A DNA stretch of 64,000 bases, from the NCBI GenBank assembly GCA_003313425.1, contig NHZP01000018.1:372001-436000 (forward strand), written 5' to 3'. Within the stretch, counting starts at the first letter, position 1. Each line of letters opens with the position of its first letter. The notes beneath the pieces were generated by a model that saw nothing but the letters and a program-made list of their open reading frames with translations, searched no databases and was not told the DNA's origin. The DNA is from Pseudopyrenochaeta lycopersici (lineage: Eukaryota > Ascomycota > Dothideomycetes > Pleosporales > Pseudopyrenochaetaceae). A program made the position numbers and the translations under genes. Positions 11,536 to 22,691 of this stretch are shown piece after piece.

Positions 11536-12829
11536 CTATGCCAGAGTTCTCCACACTTGATTGTCCCTCAACAGCATCGCCATGAGGTCTCCATCATCGC
11601 CGCCATTATCGTATATTCCGTAGTCTTTCGCCGAAAGCACTTTGCTTGGTGCTTCTAAATCATCGAATTCGTTCTCATTCTCGTCTATCCGAAGGATTTC
11701 CTGTTTCCTGCAGCACATACGTAAGCGTGGTGGTTCTTCTATAATGAGGATACGGAGTCCGAACTTACACCTCTTCATCCTCGATGTTCTGTTCCAACGC
11801 CTCACGAATTGTAGCGCACGCCTTTAGTGCCTCATGATCTCTATTCCTGTCCCGGAGAAGATGTCGCTCAATGTCGTCCAGCTTCTTGAGAATAGGTTCC
11901 GGCTCACTTCCTTCTGTCGCGTGCTCGAGCTTGGGGTCAATTTTCAATTCATCAATCACAGCCATAGCCCCGATTTCGATGATCCGCCTACTAACTGCAA
12001 GCTCTTCTGGATTTGTGATGTGCCGAAAGACTGGATCATTGTGTTGTGTTGGCAAATTGTAGGCTGAATTGTACCCAGAGTTCAGTAGCCTATTATAGTC
12101 AGGTCTCACGGCGCTGGACGGCTCCCTAAGCATATCAAAGGGCGTTCCTATAGCCGTTGATACCATGCCACTCCCTAGTTGACTTCCTTGCAGAACATAT
12201 GGCCTACTCGTTGGCTTGAGGGGTCTACCTCTTGGGCCAGGACCCTGACTCACACTTCTTCTATGTTTGTAATACGGTCCAGGCCTTCTCTTCTCTTCCG
12301 GCACAGCGGGTCTCGCACGTGGTGCTTGGAGACGAACGAATATTGGGTTGGGTGGAGTAGCCACCCGATCGGCATCTCCATGGCTGAGAGATCGTCGGCG
12401 AACATATGGTTGTTGCGGCTGCGCGGGTGAGAGGAAACTGGTGTTTGTGTACGAGCGGATCGGTGCTGGCCGCTGGTTGTAGGCTTTGCTCTTCAGAGAG
12501 GCGCCAAATTGATGTGCTTGCTGAAGATCGACCGGATATGGGTGTGGTGAGTTCGGACCGGGAGTCGGATAGGCTGAGGGCTGCTGACCAAAGTTGTAGT
12601 CTGAGAAGTTTGGTGTGGATACTGTAGAAGAGTTCGACGATTTGTTTTGTGCAAGCGAGGCGTTATCAAACGTGAATTCAAGATCGTCAAGCACTTCGCC
12701 GTTGTTCGATGAGAAGAGGGGGTTCTCTGATCTGTTTGATTCGAATACATCCTCCAGAGGATGGTACTCCATTGAAAGGAGAACCGGGTCGACAACGGAG
12801 CCATTGAACGATGTGCATGGCTGAGGCAT
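11536..12829 (-). CDS. Hypothetical Ser/Pro/Asn-rich protein
   Basis: Not recognised. Exon 1 is 12829-11769 and exon 2 is 11707-11536, giving about 410 residues. The intron (11708-11768) has a GTAAGT donor and TGCAG acceptor, and splicing joins NIEDEEV to KQEILRIDENENEF in frame. Residues 1-210 are disordered, rich in Ser, Asn, Pro, Gln and Arg, with repeated RRRSLSHGD and HRRSVSQGP stretches that resemble basophilic kinase sites. Around residue 270-350 is a more ordered, helical region (ITNPEELAVSRRIIEIGAMA, then LKKLDDIERHLLRDRNRDHE). The C terminus is acidic (DNGGDDGDL). No DNA-binding or catalytic motif is seen. Confidence 0.75.
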
Positions 12830-13546
12830 TTTCTGACGATACGCAAGCTTTCGCAGGTCTCAAATAATGCGTAATTGATAGAATATGAGAACTCTGAAGC
12901 TCTTTCGCTTTGGGAAGGATGTTACACAGTGTGGAAGGGTAAGTGACAAATATTCAGATATAGATCTGGATTTGGTTTTTGAATGGTCTGAGCTGAGACA
13001 AAAGAGCATGGAAAGTTTGGCAGAAGCAGTCTGTGGCGTTGAAGTGGACCACTGGACGGGTATCTGCATCGAATGAATGTATGGCGAGCAAACAACATGA
13101 TTGAAAGCACTATTGGGCTAGCCATTGTAAGCTTGCTGCAAAAGTAGCGCTCAGAGACAATGATGGCATAGCTGCAGGCAATGCTCGCACTACGTTTGCC
13201 ATCTTTCCAGAAGTGCGACTGTCAGTGCGCAGACTGCCATGGCTGGATTTTTGGGCAGTGACTGGAAGTCCCAGACAGGCAAAGACAATCAATCGCAGGC
13301 ATCACCTGAGATGAGACATCCCAGAAGAATACAACGGTTCTTGAACTGTTTGACGAGATGAAGCGAACGTGGGATGCCTGCTAGAAATTGTTTGGTGAGA
13401 TTGCAACTGTCTCTCCCTGACAGCAACGTGATCCGGCGTCGGTATATTTCCAGAAGCCTCATATAGTCTAGTGATTTTGTCACTACCATAATTTACACCG
13501 ATAATATCGTACAATATCGTTCCGTCTCGTGAACTGCATAAATATT
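12830..13546. other. Intergenic region
   Basis: Between the promoter side of the 11.5-12.8 kb gene and the 3' end of the 13.5-14.1 kb gene, both on minus. Short open frames occur on both strands but none has family character. Nothing else is seen. Confidence 0.5.
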
Positions 13547-14098
13547 TCATTCCTTCTTGCCATCATCACCTCTCCCCTTCTTCTTATCCCAATTCCACAC
13601 ATCCCAAATCTGTTCGTATATCATGTCTGAAAACGTCTTCCCCTCTTGAAGCGCCTTCTTCTCCTCCTCGAGTCGCCTCTCCCTCCAGCCCTCCTTCTCA
13701 TCGCCCATCCACAGTTTCTCAAGGACACCCTTCTCAGCCTCTTGCCCTTCCTTCCGCTCTAGTAACTTTCTACTCTTCTCCCGCTCCTCTGCTAAGATTT
13801 TCTGCATCTCTCGCGCTTTTTCTGTCGGTAGATCCATGGCTCGCATCGGACTTAGATTCTGGACGAGGCCGCGCCCAGTGCGCAATGTGGAGAGGTGGTC
13901 GGCGGAAAGGTAGAAACCGACGCCTAAACTGAAGGTGTAGAGATCTAATTTGCGCGGTGGGAGGATGGCGATGATGGGACATAGAATAACCCCACCGATT
14001 GCGAGGTTACGAGTTATGCGCTGGTACTGGGCTTGTTGTTCGGCGGCGAGGCGCTGTTCTGGTGTAAGAATTGTCGGTTGGGGAGTTGGTGTCGCCAT
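13547..14098 (-). CDS. Small conserved fungal membrane protein (often labelled rhomboid family)
   Basis: Single exon, 183 residues, ATG at 14098. Two hydrophobic segments lie near residues 31-48 (NLAIGGVILCPIIAILPP) and 52-68 (LYTFSLGVGFYLSADHL). A long charged helical tail follows (MQKILAEEREKSRKLLERKE, then EKLWMGDEKEGWRERRLEEE) and ends near a Trp-rich motif (IYEQIWDVWNW). I recall proteins of this layout being labelled rhomboid family membrane protein in fungal genomes, but the catalytic GxSG and His of rhomboid proteases are not visible, so the label should not be read as an activity. Likely an organellar or ER membrane protein. Confidence 0.72.
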   Translation of the reverse strand: MATPTPQPTILTPEQRLAAEQQAQYQRITRNLAIGGVILCPIIAILPPRKLDLYTFSLGVGFYLSADHLSTLRTGRGLVQNLSPMRAMDLPTEKAREMQKILAEEREKSRKLLERKEGQEAEKGVLEKLWMGDEKEGWRERRLEEEKKALQEGKTFSDMIYEQIWDVWNWDKKKGRGDDGKKE

Positions 14099-14536
14099 CT
14101 CGGGTTGTAGTCGTGCGACTCAGCTACGGTGGCGACTGGATGCGCGCGAATGTCGAATGCGTGGACGTAGTTAGCCTGGGATTAGGCTGGGAAATGTTGA
14201 GAATGGAGTTGCGGTCATGATCCCAAAAGTTCAATGATGCAAAGACCGCGGTTCGCTTTCGCTCGGCTAAACCTTCCCTCATCACTGAATTAAAAGTCTG
14301 TGAATGGTCATTTCCCCAGCAGTACGTTTATGTAGCTGAGCAGTGCTTCATGTCAATTGAGGTTACTTCCAATGCAGTTTTCATGTTGAGGAGAGGCGTT
14401 TATTTACATCTACAGCTCCGCAGCTTGCTGGACTGGATCGTCTTCGGCCATCTCGTATGCGCCTAGCCACTTAATTATTGAACGCAGAGATATCTGCGAT
14501 GATTCTGTTTTAGAGGCTCTGGAACTACTAAGCGTG
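14099..14536. other. Intergenic region
   Basis: About 440 bases between two minus-strand genes, holding the promoter of the 13.5-14.1 kb gene and the 3' end of the next. No gene or repeat is seen. Confidence 0.5.
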
Positions 14537-15339
14537 TCACAGTCTGCGCCTCTTGAAGTCGGCCCTGTCATCTAAACGTTCCTCCTCAGCCTCCCTATCA
14601 TTTTTATTCTCCTTCCTTTTGCCAACCTGTTCAAAAGCACCGCTGCTTTTCAAGCGCTTTGTGGGTGTCCTTTCGTACTCGCTACCACTATGGCCACCTC
14701 TCGAGGCATCGTCTTCTGTTTCCGCAGCACTCTCTGACCTAGGCTCCTCGTATGCGTTGTACTTTCGCTTTTGCGCAGTACTCGGTGTCTCCATCAGTCG
14801 CCGCAAGCGACTTTCTCGTAATCGTCGATTGACCTCTTCTGTGACATCGATGTGCTGAACTACGTAGGTATCCTCGACTGGTGCAGGTTTGGCTCGCGGT
14901 GTGGGCGACTCTCTAACTGGCGGAGATACGGCTTGGGTTTGCGAGCTTGTAGTCTGTGTCTTTGGTGTAGGTGTTGCAGATTTTGCATTTTCTAAGCTAA
15001 GTCGTTTGTTGGAAGATTTGATCTGTGAGATGTGAGTTCCGGTGTGCGATGCCATGGTACAATGCCAACGGTACCTTCTTCTCGGCCACACCTTCGCTAT
15101 CAAGTTGATCTCTGAATCGTTTCATGTCGTCATGCAATCTCCCTGATTTGTTTCGTAGCGATATAAGGTCGGTGGCCAACCAGTCGGGCGCATTGTGGTC
15201 TGTCCCTTCGAGAGTTTCATTCAAGAATTGCAATTGTGCGCGGAGATTGTCGATGTGGCGGTCAAAGTCCTGGAAATTTAATGAGATGTGTTCTGGAATA
15301 GACGATGGATTGTTTTACCTCAAGCAACAGCCTCGTCAT
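14537..15339 (-). CDS. Hypothetical coiled-coil protein with disordered tail
   Basis: Three exons by eye: 15339-15319 (MTRLLLE), 15269-15075 and 15022-14537, total 702 nt, 233 residues, all phase 0. Introns are 49 and 52 bp with GTAAAA and GTACCG donors. The first 70 residues form a helical segment (FDRHIDNLRAQLQFLNETL, then SLRNKSGRLHDDMKRFRDQL). The remainder is disordered, Ser/Thr/Pro-rich, with basic nuclear-type clusters (RESRLRRLMETPSTAQKRK, TPTKRLKSS) and a very basic C terminus (ADFKRRRL). Domain not recognised; a small nuclear protein is a reasonable inference. The 7-residue first exon is the least certain part. Confidence 0.68.
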
Positions 15340-16126
15340 GTTGTGCGAAGACTGGTGAGGTTGCGCAGCGCAAAGCAGACCTTGGGAATGAAGCTCAACG
15401 CTGGTTTGCGGACCACCGAGCAGCAGGGGGCTAAAGGTGCATGGATGGTGTTCCGAACTTTCCGAGCTGTCGGAACGAAGTATTCAGGTCAAGTTTGAAT
15501 CTTGTATTTACTGCCATCGGGTCAAGCTGACTTTCAACACAACCTTTCATTCAAAAATAATTTCTGTTGACGAAAATGAGGATAAGATCGACTACAACAT
15601 TATTCGCGTCGCCATGCGGTCGCATAGCTCCAATGTGCGACTACACGATGTCCAACAAGTTAGGAGAACTTCAGCGGAATATGTATAAAAAGACTGGCCT
15701 AGGAGCTTGACTTCATGCCAAATTGTTACTATATGATTCAATATATTTATTATCAATGCGTCCTTGGTCCTGGCATGAGGTTTGAAGATAGCTATAGGTA
15801 GACGTATCCTATGTGTTGCGTTGAAGCTTTGCGCCCAAAGGATTTCGGAGCTGTGGTCCCCATGAGCAAGGCCTGTGTATTCGAAGGTTGGTTGTTCTCA
15901 TGGGGTTTTTCGTTCGCAACAGTGCAGGGCGCAAAGCCTCAGTACTGGTCTCCAGGCACAGGGTAGTGAGGGTGCATAATTGCCCCGTTTACAATTTTCT
16001 CGATGCTGTTGACACAGTGGTCCCACTCTCATGCCTTGAGCGATGCGAGAAAAGATGCAGAATAACCAAAGCCATTTAGCATAGATGATAGCCTGGATGG
16101 AAGGTGCCTTCGTCGAACCAGGACCT
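15340..16126. other. Intergenic region
   Basis: Between the promoter side of the 14.5-15.3 kb gene and the 3' end of the DUF4604 gene. Only short or non-protein-like frames are present. A TATAAAAA stretch occurs near 15684, but no gene follows it on plus. Confidence 0.45.
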
Positions 16127-16679
16127 TCATCCCTCTTCTTCCTCGCCAAAGGTGAGTTTGACAGCCTTGCCTTTCTTCTTCGGCTTCCTGACAACTTTGG
16201 CATGCGATTGACATGCGCTCTTACCATCCTCCTCTATAGTCTTCTCTTGGTCATCGCCGATGATCTTTGCAACCTTGCGTTTTTTCGCATTTGCACCAAC
16301 TTCTGCAATCTTGTCCTTCGGCTTCGAACCGCCCTTCACGGACTCTTTCTCGGCAGTTTCACCTTCTGCAGTAATTTCATCACTTTCTTTTGAGTCTTTA
16401 CCTGACACAAGCGCATCGTACTCCTCTTTGGTTAGTGAATGGTTGGTGTCCTCCAAGACATAGGTTGGCGCGTCGTCATCATCGTCCTGCTTCAATCTCT
16501 TATTTCTAGGTATTGGCTGTTCATGACGCGCTGAGTCTTCGCCTGTTAATTCACCACGCAGCCGTCGCAGAAAAGCTGGTTGCGAGCTATCTGTCACCGA
16601 TGAGCATGCTGTGAAACTGTCTCGTGCTACATGGCCGATCTAGCTCACCAAATTGGAGATCCTTGGCTTTGAAGCTCAT
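16127..16679 (-). CDS. DUF4604 domain protein
   Basis: Two exons, 16679-16649 and 16590-16127, encode 164 residues. The short first exon (MSFKAKDLQF) is the conserved DUF4604 start, and splicing over the 58-bp intron joins it to DSSQPAFLRRLRGEL. The middle carries the family signature: an Asp run (KQDDDDDAPTYVLED) and LTKEEYDALVSG. The C-terminal half is lysine-rich with a KKRKVAKI nuclear-type cluster and ends KKKGKAVKLTFGEEEE, also typical. Family function is unknown; small, charged and probably nuclear or nucleolar. Divergently placed from the mannosyltransferase at 17407, with 727 bp between start codons. Confidence 0.88.
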
Positions 16680-17406
16680 TTTGATTATCGTGGTAGCCTG
16701 AGCAGATGTCGTGATGCGATGCCCTGGATGTCTTTGGGATGCTGTGAGACCAACGTGACACAGGCTCTTGGATGTCGATCGTTTACACTAGCGGGAGATT
16801 TCCGTGCGGCTCCTTCGAGAGGCTTGGCAACTTTATCTCCGAGGGTTCGTATTGTCACTCACTCAGTACATCTAGATATGTCACGCTTGATAGACGCTAG
16901 AAAAATAATATGACGCGTGAATCGCTCTCTACTAATATAGCAACACAATGCATTGGCCGACAGCACTTGCTATCGGCGTAATTTTCTAGGCCGCTTGGCC
17001 CCTGCGCGACACCACCGACGACATCTTCCTTGCCAGACTGGCTCCACACCGAGTCGCGAAACGTATACGCAATCGCCTGGCGCCGAGCGGACTAGGAATT
17101 ACTTTCGACGACGCCTTTCCCTCCTCTCACTTCTTCGACTATCCGCATTGCAGCTATTGCACAACCATCAGATTGGTTCACACTGTTGTACATCTGTTTC
17201 GAGTTACCTCCACTCGCTCGTTACAAATCCGATCTCCCTGTGTTGACCACGCCCTTTTCCGCCCTCACAAGCGTGGTTCATGTTCGCTTGCCACGAAGCC
17301 TAGAAAGCCGATTTCCGAACAAACAACCACGATTGGGTTCAGCAAGACGCGGGCCTGCCATTGGCGGCGAAAGTTTGCTCCGACACAAGATCAGTAGGAA
17401 ATCACC
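16680..17406. promoter_or_regulatory. Bidirectional promoter, DUF4604 gene / mannosyltransferase gene
   Basis: The only space between two divergent start codons (16679 on minus, 17407 on plus), so it must contain both promoters and leaders. The right half (17050-17400) has mixed CT-rich stretches. No specific binding site can be assigned. Confidence 0.5.
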
Positions 17407-19049
17407 ATGGGGTTCATACAAGATCTGACGAGAAGGCTCCCGCCTTCCAAGGAGAACCTGAAGAAATTCGACGACGTATCGCACCCGGCACAGAAGGCCT
17501 CCGCACAATTACCTTTCTTCCGCCGCCGGATACGATTGAAAGGGGATTCATCGGTTTCAATACCACTAGGCCTAGTGCTTCTCTTTCCGTGTCTTGTTAT
17601 AATATTAATCCTAATCCTTTTTGCGAAGTCGCCAGACTCAGATGGCATTATGAATATGCCCGCTGGGGCTCCTCCCTCAATAAGGTATGTCTTGTCTCAT
17701 TCTTGCCGGAACCCAACAAATGCTAACACTGCGCAGAAAGATCAGCGAAAAGTACGACAAGCCTTTCGCAGTAGGTTGTCTCGAGCCACAAGTCAACGGA
17801 CCCCGAGCGAATGCCGCTTTCGTGGTGCTAGCGAGAAACAAGGAGCTAGACGGCGTCATACAGTCGATCAAGTCAATCGAGAGACATTTCAATCGATGGT
17901 TTCACTACCCATATGTCTTTCTCAACGATGGCGACTTCAATCAAACGTTCAGAGAGACTGTCTTGAATTACACGAGCGCACCCGTAGAATGGGGCAGGAT
18001 ACCAGCAGAAGATTGGGGCTTCCCAGACTGGGTAGATCCGGCAGTCGCGAAGGAGGGTATTGCAAAGCAGGGCGATCGGGCAATCATGTATGGTGGTATG
18101 GAAAGCTACCACCACATGTGCCGTTTCTACTCGGGGTAAGCGTCATTTAGCGGCTTGAAGATGTCCATGCTAATGTGCTTACAGCAAGTTCTACCAGCAT
18201 GAGTTATTGCAAAAGTACGAATGGTATTGGCGTCTCGAACCAGAGATTAAATACTTCTGCGATATTACATACGACCCCTTCATCCACATGATACGAAATA
18301 AGAAGACGTACGGTTTTACCATTGCCGTAAAGGAGCTGCGAGAAACAGTGCCCAACATCTTCCGGTACGCATCAGCTTACAAGAGAATGAACAATCTCAC
18401 CTCCAAGGGGCTCTGGGAAATGTTTGTAGAGAAGCCGGAAGAGAAAGATGACAAAAAGCTGCCGAAGACCAAGACCAAGCACAAGAAGCCTCTACCTCAG
18501 GAGATCCTAGACTCGGAGCCTGGTACTGGGGCATTGCCAGAGATCGATCCCGAAGCAATGGAGGGCGAATCGTATAACATGTGTCACTTCTGGAGCAATT
18601 TTGAGATTGCCAGGCTGGACTGGTTTAGAAGCAAAGAGTACAACGACTTTTTCGAACTCATGGATCGTAGTGGCGGCTTCTGGAATGAACGCTGGGGAGA
18701 CGCACCAATTCACTCGTTAGCCGCCGGTGCTCTTCTCGGTCCTGGAGACATTCACTACTTCCGTGATTTCGGCTATCGACATACTACTATCCAGCATTGC
18801 CCAGCTAATGCACCAGCACGACAGCTGCCCAGAGACCCCTATCTCGAAAGGACAACACTCGATGAAAAGAAGCGTCAGGAAGAAGATGATTACTGGGCAA
18901 CGCCGGATCCAGTCAAAGAAAACGGTGTCGGCTGTCGCTGTAAATGCGATACTGACATTGTGGACGTTGAAGGCAAAGAGGGGTCTTGTCTTGCGGATTG
19001 GGTAGATGTTGCCGGTGGCTGGGCGTCGCCAGGCCCTCCAGGGCTATGA
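17407..19049 (+). CDS. Alpha-1,2-mannosyltransferase, KRE2/MNT1/KTR family (GT15)
   Basis: Type II Golgi enzyme that transfers mannose from GDP-mannose to O- and N-linked glycans. Three exons, 17407-17684, 17737-18135 and 18185-19049, total 1542 nt, 513 residues. Membrane anchor at residues 50-72 (SIPLGLVLLFPCLVIILILI). The catalytic domain shows family blocks: ANAAFVVLARNKELDGVIQS, YPYVFLNDGDFN, EWYWRLEPEIKYFCDI, SYNMCHFWSNFEIARLDWF and GGFWNERWGDAPIHSL. The conserved glutamates in the last two blocks are present, and known structures of this family place the catalytic site there. A linker of about 30 charged residues (EEKDDKKLPKTKTKHKK) interrupts the domain, as in Ktr4-like members. The tail has a CRCKCD cluster. 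Introns are phase-consistent, so the model is solid; the exact paralogue (Ktr4-like) is inferred. Confidence 0.93.
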
Positions 19050-19737
19050 TGGACGTCTTTACGTATTTTCATACACTTTCTACTGGAGCATTAGCATTTG
19101 ATTCACCTTCTGTTGAGGCGCGAAGGTGTTGGTATTGCATATGGGCTGGGCAGCCCTCCTGGAGTACGGGAAAGAACCGGACTCCGTTCAAGGGCCTTGA
19201 TAAGGCGTCTAACCCGCGATCAATTCGCTATATACATCTACGAACAAATTTCTGATCACGTATGAAAGCAAGCCTTTATTGCGTGCAGTGATTACCTTTC
19301 CGAATTGTGTCTTTGCTGTTTGCCTGCTTTGGTAATGGCGACCCATGTCTTAGGGCACATCACTGACGTGGGGTAAGCTATTGGGCCCCTCCATGCGGAA
19401 CCCATAAGCTGCGCACACCACTCAACGCTCTGTCCTCTGCACACGCACGACAACCCGCAGCTACTACGAAAAGTACACATATTCACTGACTATACTTGGG
19501 CAGCATTGCGCGCCTTTCACCGTGACTGAAAAAAGTACGTGTTGTCCGCTTCCCCGCTTGCACCACTCCCATCCCGGCCGGCAAGGCTTCCATTCCACGC
19601 GCCTGGCCCGCGACTAGATGTTAGGCAGCGTCCGCCCGCACCTTCACCCCGTGCAACCTTGTTTCAGTCTCCCTCACCCTCTCTACTACACCGCAGAGCT
19701 CACTCAGACGCTCTTTTATCCATGACTTTGTACTAAC
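19050..19737. other. Intergenic region / promoter
   Basis: Contains the 3' end of the mannosyltransferase gene and the promoter of the gene at 19738. Near its right end, a GTACGT donor-like site at 19534 and a TACTAAC branch-like heptamer at 19731 hint at a leader intron; see findings. Confidence 0.5.
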
Positions 19738-22047
19738 ATGCCTTCCAGCGGCCTTGACTCTTCTCAAGAGCTCAAGTATCCCCCTGTGCGAGTCAACCAT
19801 TCCCTGACCAAGCTCGACCTTGACACCCTCATGATGAGGTCGACCACGCGTCGACAGCCAGAAGAGCCTGGTAGCTCTCTGGACGAGAGCACATACGAGC
19901 TGCTCGGCGAGAGTCTTCTCGAGGCATCAGACGATGAGGCTCACACGGAGTCTATTGCTTCCACCGATGGCCCCACTCCCGACGATACGTCGGACTTTAG
20001 TGATGACGATAACGATTACGGGACGGGCAACAAGAGCTTACAAGACAGTACCCATTCATCCCATGCCGAGATCTCAGAGAGACATGCTCATCTGCCACCG
20101 ACTACAAGCGGGGAAAACAGTACATTGACTGAAGTCCCAGCATATATGGAAGGCAGTGATAGCACATGGCAGATCAGACTTGATGAACAGGCCACTGAAG
20201 AGCCTGGCGTGACGCATGGGAGCTGGGTACTCAAGAGCTTGTCAAACGACGCAAGTGCACTGCCCACGGTGCTAAGCCGATATGGTAGTGCCCAGGTAAG
20301 ACTGGTGGTGAAAGCAGCCTTGTCACAACGCTCCATACCAACACCAGATTCATACAGAATTCTCTACATTGGTATGCCTGAAAAATGGCTGGAGGACATC
20401 ATCACCTCACAGATTGGAGCGGCACTCACTGCATCACCTAGCATTTCCAAGTCGGTCATGGTTCGTGGGCAAATAGAGCCCTACGGTCCGGTTATCCACG
20501 TATACCGTTGTAAGGAAATCCATACCTTCGCTCAGCGCGAGAAACCGTCACACGTCTTGGCAATCTTGGATGATGGACAGCAGCTGAAGTTCGGACCTGG
20601 AATCGGCGTCCACGCTTCAGGCCGACCAGACCTTGTTGTCTTTTGTCACCCAACTATTCCTACGTCTCCTGATGATGTACAGGAGTTTGCATCTGCTAGT
20701 GAGGTGCTTAGTGGCGAGAAGATTCCTTGTATCGACCTTGCTCAGGCTCGGCCCTACGGTGAAGGAGCCCTAACATATGATTCGAAGTCCTTGCGGGTGT
20801 GTATGGAAGGACGAGACGATGTGAACGCTGACTACGAATTGAAGGAGGTGCTTCCTCTGGACCATTATACGTTCAGCCAGCTTGACCCTTCACAGCTGAA
20901 CCGCCATTTGGCATTTATCAGTCCTCACCTGTTGTCTGCATCCGATTCGAGGCATGATCAAAGGGCAAGCAGCTCATGGATCGCTGACAGCTTTGATGCA
21001 TTTGTAAAGAAATTTAGGCGACAGTGGCACCTGATGAAGAAGCTGTTTCTAGTCATGGTCGTATTAGCACTCGTTCCAGCTTTGTTGCAAGGCACAGCTT
21101 ACGCACCGATGCTTTTCCAGAAGTCTTCGATATCCGAACTTCACTCATCGGTCTCTTCACAAGCTCCAGTGGTGAGCTCTGCCATCACTTCAGCGACATT
21201 AACCTCTCCTACTGCGGTACCTATCTCCCTGGTTCCCTCAGAGCGCTCTGCTTCAAGGGATCTTACGCTTGTGCCGACTCAAGAAATCGTGCCCAAACAG
21301 AAGCCGACGAAGAAAGGCGAGAAGGTTGGTGCGTTTGATATTGAGACAACTGGGCACCACCAATTTGTTCTGCGTCCATCAAAAGAATTTGCCAATAGTC
21401 GTAAGAAGCCCCAGCTGCAGATTCAAGTCTCAAGGGAGTCAAAAACCGTTCCGGTTCGATATAATCGGACTGTCAGTGGCGAATACGTCGTGGACCTTGA
21501 GCAGGAGTATACTATTGGAGCCTTCAATGTCAGCATCACGACTCACTCCAAGCCTCTCCTGCGGCAGGTCTTTGAGGTCACACTGGGTCGGCACAAGTCA
21601 AAGTTAGCTCAACTGCTCGACACCGCCAAAGCGACCCTCATTAGTACGCCCAACCACATCTTGGAAGTCTCAAATTTAGTAACTGATCGTGTTGGGGCAG
21701 GCTTGGCTGACTTGGAGGCCACTGCTCTCCTCTGGGCAGATAGAGCATATGGTTCAAGTGAAGGGACTGCAGAAAGTTTTAAGTTGGCAAAGCAATTGGT
21801 CCAGCGCCAAGTTGTTGTAGGCGCTGAATTGCTGAAGCGGGTACCCAGAGATTCCTGGGTTGGGTTGCGGCAGATAACTGCCCCAGTTCGAACCTCATCA
21901 CCTATGATGAGGGCGAGGCTCAACGCTCTCCGCCTAAGGTGCAAGATGGAGAAGGTTTCAGGACTTTCCAGCGAGGATCTGAATGGAAAAGAAAGCTGGG
22001 CTTGTTCAAAGGTGCGGGCGCAGGCGCAAGAGAAGGATCAATATTGA
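19738..22047 (+). CDS. Hypothetical large single-pass membrane protein
   Basis: Single long exon, 769 residues. The N-terminal 170 residues are acidic and disordered (SDFSDDDNDYGTG). Residues 180-415 look like a folded domain with mixed alpha/beta character (SYRILYIGMPEKWLEDIITS, PSHVLAILDDGQQLKFGPGI, RPDLVVFCHPTIPTSPDD). A membrane span follows at about 434-456 (LFLVMVVLALVPALLQGTAY). The C-terminal 310 residues contain a Ser/Thr/Pro-rich stretch, a beta-rich segment (GAFDIETTGHHQFVLRPSKE) and a helical region, ending near SWACSKVRAQAQ. No catalytic motif is recognised. The ATG at 19738 follows a TACTAAC heptamer and precedes a CCAG, so it may sit inside an unrecognised intron; later in-frame Mets follow from about residue 32. 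Confidence 0.8.
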   Translation: MPSSGLDSSQELKYPPVRVNHSLTKLDLDTLMMRSTTRRQPEEPGSSLDESTYELLGESLLEASDDEAHTESIASTDGPTPDDTSDFSDDDNDYGTGNKSLQDSTHSSHAEISERHAHLPPTTSGENSTLTEVPAYMEGSDSTWQIRLDEQATEEPGVTHGSWVLKSLSNDASALPTVLSRYGSAQVRLVVKAALSQRSIPTPDSYRILYIGMPEKWLEDIITSQIGAALTASPSISKSVMVRGQIEPYGPVIHVYRCKEIHTFAQREKPSHVLAILDDGQQLKFGPGIGVHASGRPDLVVFCHPTIPTSPDDVQEFASASEVLSGEKIPCIDLAQARPYGEGALTYDSKSLRVCMEGRDDVNADYELKEVLPLDHYTFSQLDPSQLNRHLAFISPHLLSASDSRHDQRASSSWIADSFDAFVKKFRRQWHLMKKLFLVMVVLALVPALLQGTAYAPMLFQKSSISELHSSVSSQAPVVSSAITSATLTSPTAVPISLVPSERSASRDLTLVPTQEIVPKQKPTKKGEKVGAFDIETTGHHQFVLRPSKEFANSRKKPQLQIQVSRESKTVPVRYNRTVSGEYVVDLEQEYTIGAFNVSITTHSKPLLRQVFEVTLGRHKSKLAQLLDTAKATLISTPNHILEVSNLVTDRVGAGLADLEATALLWADRAYGSSEGTAESFKLAKQLVQRQVVVGAELLKRVPRDSWVGLRQITAPVRTSSPMMRARLNALRLRCKMEKVSGLSSEDLNGKESWACSKVRAQAQEKDQY

Positions 22048-22691
22048 GGCGCAGAGAGACATCGAACGGAAATATGTGGAGGATCAGATGTTTCTTCTCT
22101 TTGTCTCATTGGGTGGCGTTTGCGTAGTTTCATGGGAGTCGCTCTGGCATTATGTTATACCCTTTGACACCAGCGAAGACGGGGATTGGTGTGGACACGA
22201 TTCAACGCAATTCAAATACCTGGAGTAGAAAGATAATTGGCGCACGGTGACGGCATTTTAGGTTCATGGTATACCACGATCGATTAGCGATCGTCTTGTG
22301 TAATTTTTTGCGACAACAGACATCCCCTCTATATTTCCAATGAATTATGCAATATTAGTGCCAAATGTTCAGAATGTCCAACAGGTGTGGCTCCAATGAC
22401 ACAAGCCGATTGTAATGGACTCAGCTTGGCAAGCAAGTAGGCAATAGCGGGACCAAGGCAGCGGTAGGCGTCTTTAGGCAGCGAGTGAATGCCATGCACG
22501 TGCCAGAGCTAGGCCCTGATCCGTATTGGGAAAGGCTTAGTGCTTGTGCCCCTCCATCGCGCCTCCCACTCCAAATTCTAGGGCGTGTGCTAACACGGAT
22601 ACACGCAAACACACACGACTGCAAACTATTTTCCCTCCTTGACCACCTAGTTCTAATACCCCAAACTCACATATCTCTCAACGCATAAGAT
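22048..22691. other. Intergenic region / RanBP1 promoter
   Basis: A second open frame overlapping the end of the previous gene runs on to 22228 but is a shadow. 22400-22690 presumably contains the promoter and leader of the RanBP1 gene. No other element is seen. Confidence 0.5.

Noticed and set aside
16160..16230. Possible extra intron in the DUF4604 gene (GTAAGA ... GTCAG)
   Set aside because: It would be 37 nt and shift the frame, destroying the conserved KKKGKAVKLTF tail.
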